Below, piece after piece: positions 10,246 through 11,343 of a stretch of 11,343 bases of DNA. Made by a program: the position numbers and the translations under genes. The first letter of the stretch is position 1; each line of letters starts with the position of its first letter. The notes under the pieces are model-generated. The model had not been told where the DNA came from. It ran no database searches and saw only the letters and a program-made list of their open reading frames with translations. This stretch comes from an uncultured Actinomycetes bacterium (GTDB lineage Bacteria; Actinomycetota; Thermoleophilia; Miltoncostaeales; Miltoncostaeaceae), in the NCBI GenBank assembly GCA_937862675.1, contig CALMEC010000067.1, forward strand, positions 1 to 11,343, in the 5' to 3' direction.

Positions 10246-11343
10246 GTGACACGGGCCGGGCGCCTGCTCGCCGGGCTGACCGCCGCGGCCTGGGGCGTCA
10301 CGGCCCTCGCCGCACGCCTGGACCGGGCGAACGTCCCACGGCCCCGGATCACCCCGCCGGAGGACGGTGTTCCCGGCAACGCACGCAGCCGGGTCTCGGT
10401 CATCCTCCCCGCACGCGACGAGGCCGCGGGGATCGGCGCCGCCGTGCGCAGTCATCTGCGCCAGACGCACACGGACCTCGAGCTGATCGTGGTCGACGAC
10501 GGATCCAGGGACGACACCGCTGCCGTCGCCCGGGAGGCCGCGGCCGGAGATCCCCGCTTCCGCATCGTCCACGCCGGATCGCTGCCCACCGGATGGATCG
10601 GCAAGAGCTGGGCCTGCCACCGCGGCGCACAGGACGCCACCGGCGACTGGCTTTTGTTCTCGGACGCGGACGTCGTCCACGAACCGGAGACCCTGGCCGC
10701 GTGTCTCCGGCTGGCCGACGACGCGGGACGCGCCGGTGTCACGCTCGCGCCGCGGATCCTGACGGGGTCGGTGGGCGAGCGGATCGTGCTTCCGGCGGCC
10801 GCCTTCATCATCCTGGCCGTCATGGCACCGGGCCCGCTGGCACGCTCGCCGCGCTCCGGCGTGACGATGGCGGCCGGGGCGTATCTGTTGATCCGGCGCG
10901 ACGTGTACGAGCGGATCGGCGGGCACGACGGCATCCGCGGCCACATGGTCGACGACCTGGCGCTCGCCCGCGCGGTGAAAGAGGCCGGCGACCTCCTGAT
11001 CCCGGCCGACGGCACCGACCTGGTGCGGCTGCGTATGTACCACGGCGTCCGCCCCATGTGGCGGGGATGGCGGAAGAACGCGGCGTTCGCCTCACCGCGC
11101 GGCCGGACCCGCGGGCTCGGACCGGCGATCCTCCTGGGGGCGCTGGCCGTGGCCCCGGTCGCAGCCGCCCTCCGGGGCCTGGCACGCCGCGACGGCCGGC
11201 TCCTCGCGCTGGGCGCGGCGGGCCTCGGCGCCCAGGCGTGGGCGCAACGGCTGTCGGCGCCCATCGCCGCCACCCCGCCCCGCTACGCCCTGAGCTTCCC
11301 GCTCGGCGGGCTGTTCATGGCCGGCGTGTCGGCGCGCGGCGCG
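10246..11343 (+). CDS. Family 2 glycosyltransferase, CrtQ/HpnB-like (3' end beyond window)
   Basis: The frame from GTG 10246 stays open to the window edge (366 codons). After an N-terminal hydrophobic anchor (about 7-23), the GT-A domain begins VSVILPARDEAAGI (50-63), with nucleotide-sugar binding DDGS (84-87) and the metal-binding DAD (140-142) in LLFSDADVVHEPETL. GWIGKSWACHRGA (116-128), AAGAYLLIRRDVYERIGGH (209-227), the acidic MVDDLALA (234-241) and RMYHGVRPMWRGWRKN (263-278) match the group that includes carotenoid glycosyltransferase CrtQ and hopene-associated HpnB. Hydrophobic segments at about 180-198, 281-300 and near the end suggest membrane attachment. The open frame continues upstream to 10198, but GTG 10246 is the first good start; it lacks a clear ribosome site and lies 44 bp after the previous stop. 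The acceptor lipid is unknown. The gene is probably nearly complete. Confidence 0.88.
   Translation, partial: MTRAGRLLAGLTAAAWGVTALAARLDRANVPRPRITPPEDGVPGNARSRVSVILPARDEAAGIGAAVRSHLRQTHTDLELIVVDDGSRDDTAAVAREAAAGDPRFRIVHAGSLPTGWIGKSWACHRGAQDATGDWLLFSDADVVHEPETLAACLRLADDAGRAGVTLAPRILTGSVGERIVLPAAAFIILAVMAPGPLARSPRSGVTMAAGAYLLIRRDVYERIGGHDGIRGHMVDDLALARAVKEAGDLLIPADGTDLVRLRMYHGVRPMWRGWRKNAAFASPRGRTRGLGPAILLGALAVAPVAAALRGLARRDGRLLALGAAGLGAQAWAQRLSAPIAATPPRYALSFPLGGLFMAGVSARGA

Noticed and set aside
1..11343. CRISPR array, intact insertion sequence, prophage or toxin-antitoxin pair
   Set aside because: No regularly spaced repeats, transposase or integrase domains, or paired small genes of that type were found; the only tandem repeat has two adjacent copies without spacers.

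Overview
The window is chromosomal DNA from a very GC-rich bacterium. Coding is GC-rich at third positions, GTG starts are common, and long antisense ORFs lie opposite the real genes. The block L33 - tRNA-Trp - secE - nusG, together with several genes that start a few bases after a TANNNT -10 box, suggests an Actinomycetota-type genome. A deep lineage such as Thermoleophilia is possible, but this is inferred from style and not from a marker phylogeny.

Layout. (1) 1-1005, minus strand: a translation/secretion block transcribed right to left, with an extended -10 promoter, rpmG (zinc-ribbon L33), tRNA-Trp(CCA), secE and the 5' part of nusG, which runs off the left edge. (2) 1006-1612: about 600 bp with no convincing gene. 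(3) 1613-3679, plus strand: a tightly coupled three-gene operon with an SCP2-like protein, a short 3-hydroxyacyl-CoA-dehydrogenase-family oxidoreductase and a hydroxypyruvate-isomerase-like TIM-barrel protein. (4) 3680-4171: a convergent intergenic region with palindromes, a 22-bp tandem repeat, a TTGACA promoter-like site and perhaps the relic of a REP/RAYT element. (5) 4172-5750, minus strand: a FetA/FetB-type ABC exporter whose ATPase has Pro directly after the Walker A Lys. (6) 5831-6656, minus strand: exonuclease III. (7) 6657-6890: a divergent regulatory region rich in dyads. (8) 6891-8210, plus strand: an LtrA-family membrane protein. (9) 8288-10201, plus strand: a CaiC-like acyl-CoA ligase overlapping an 88-aa protein of unknown function. 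(10) 10246-11343, plus strand: a CrtQ/HpnB-like family 2 glycosyltransferase that runs off the right edge.

How the genes work together. The left block is housekeeping: ribosome, Sec translocon and transcription elongation. The SCP2-dehydrogenase-isomerase operon and the acyl-CoA ligase point to catabolism of lipid-like or hydroxy-acid substrates, but the substrates cannot be read from sequence. The remaining genes (metal exporter, DNA repair nuclease, LtrA, glycosyltransferase) look like independent units.

The most interesting points are the undescribed-looking SCP2/3HCDH/isomerase operon with an NADP-like cofactor loop, the aberrant Walker A of the FetA-like ATPase, and a recurring promoter design: a leaderless TANNNT box 6-7 bases before the start codon, in four of five cases with a perfect or near-perfect palindrome centred near -30 to -35. 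I saw no CRISPR array, intact insertion sequence, prophage or defence system.
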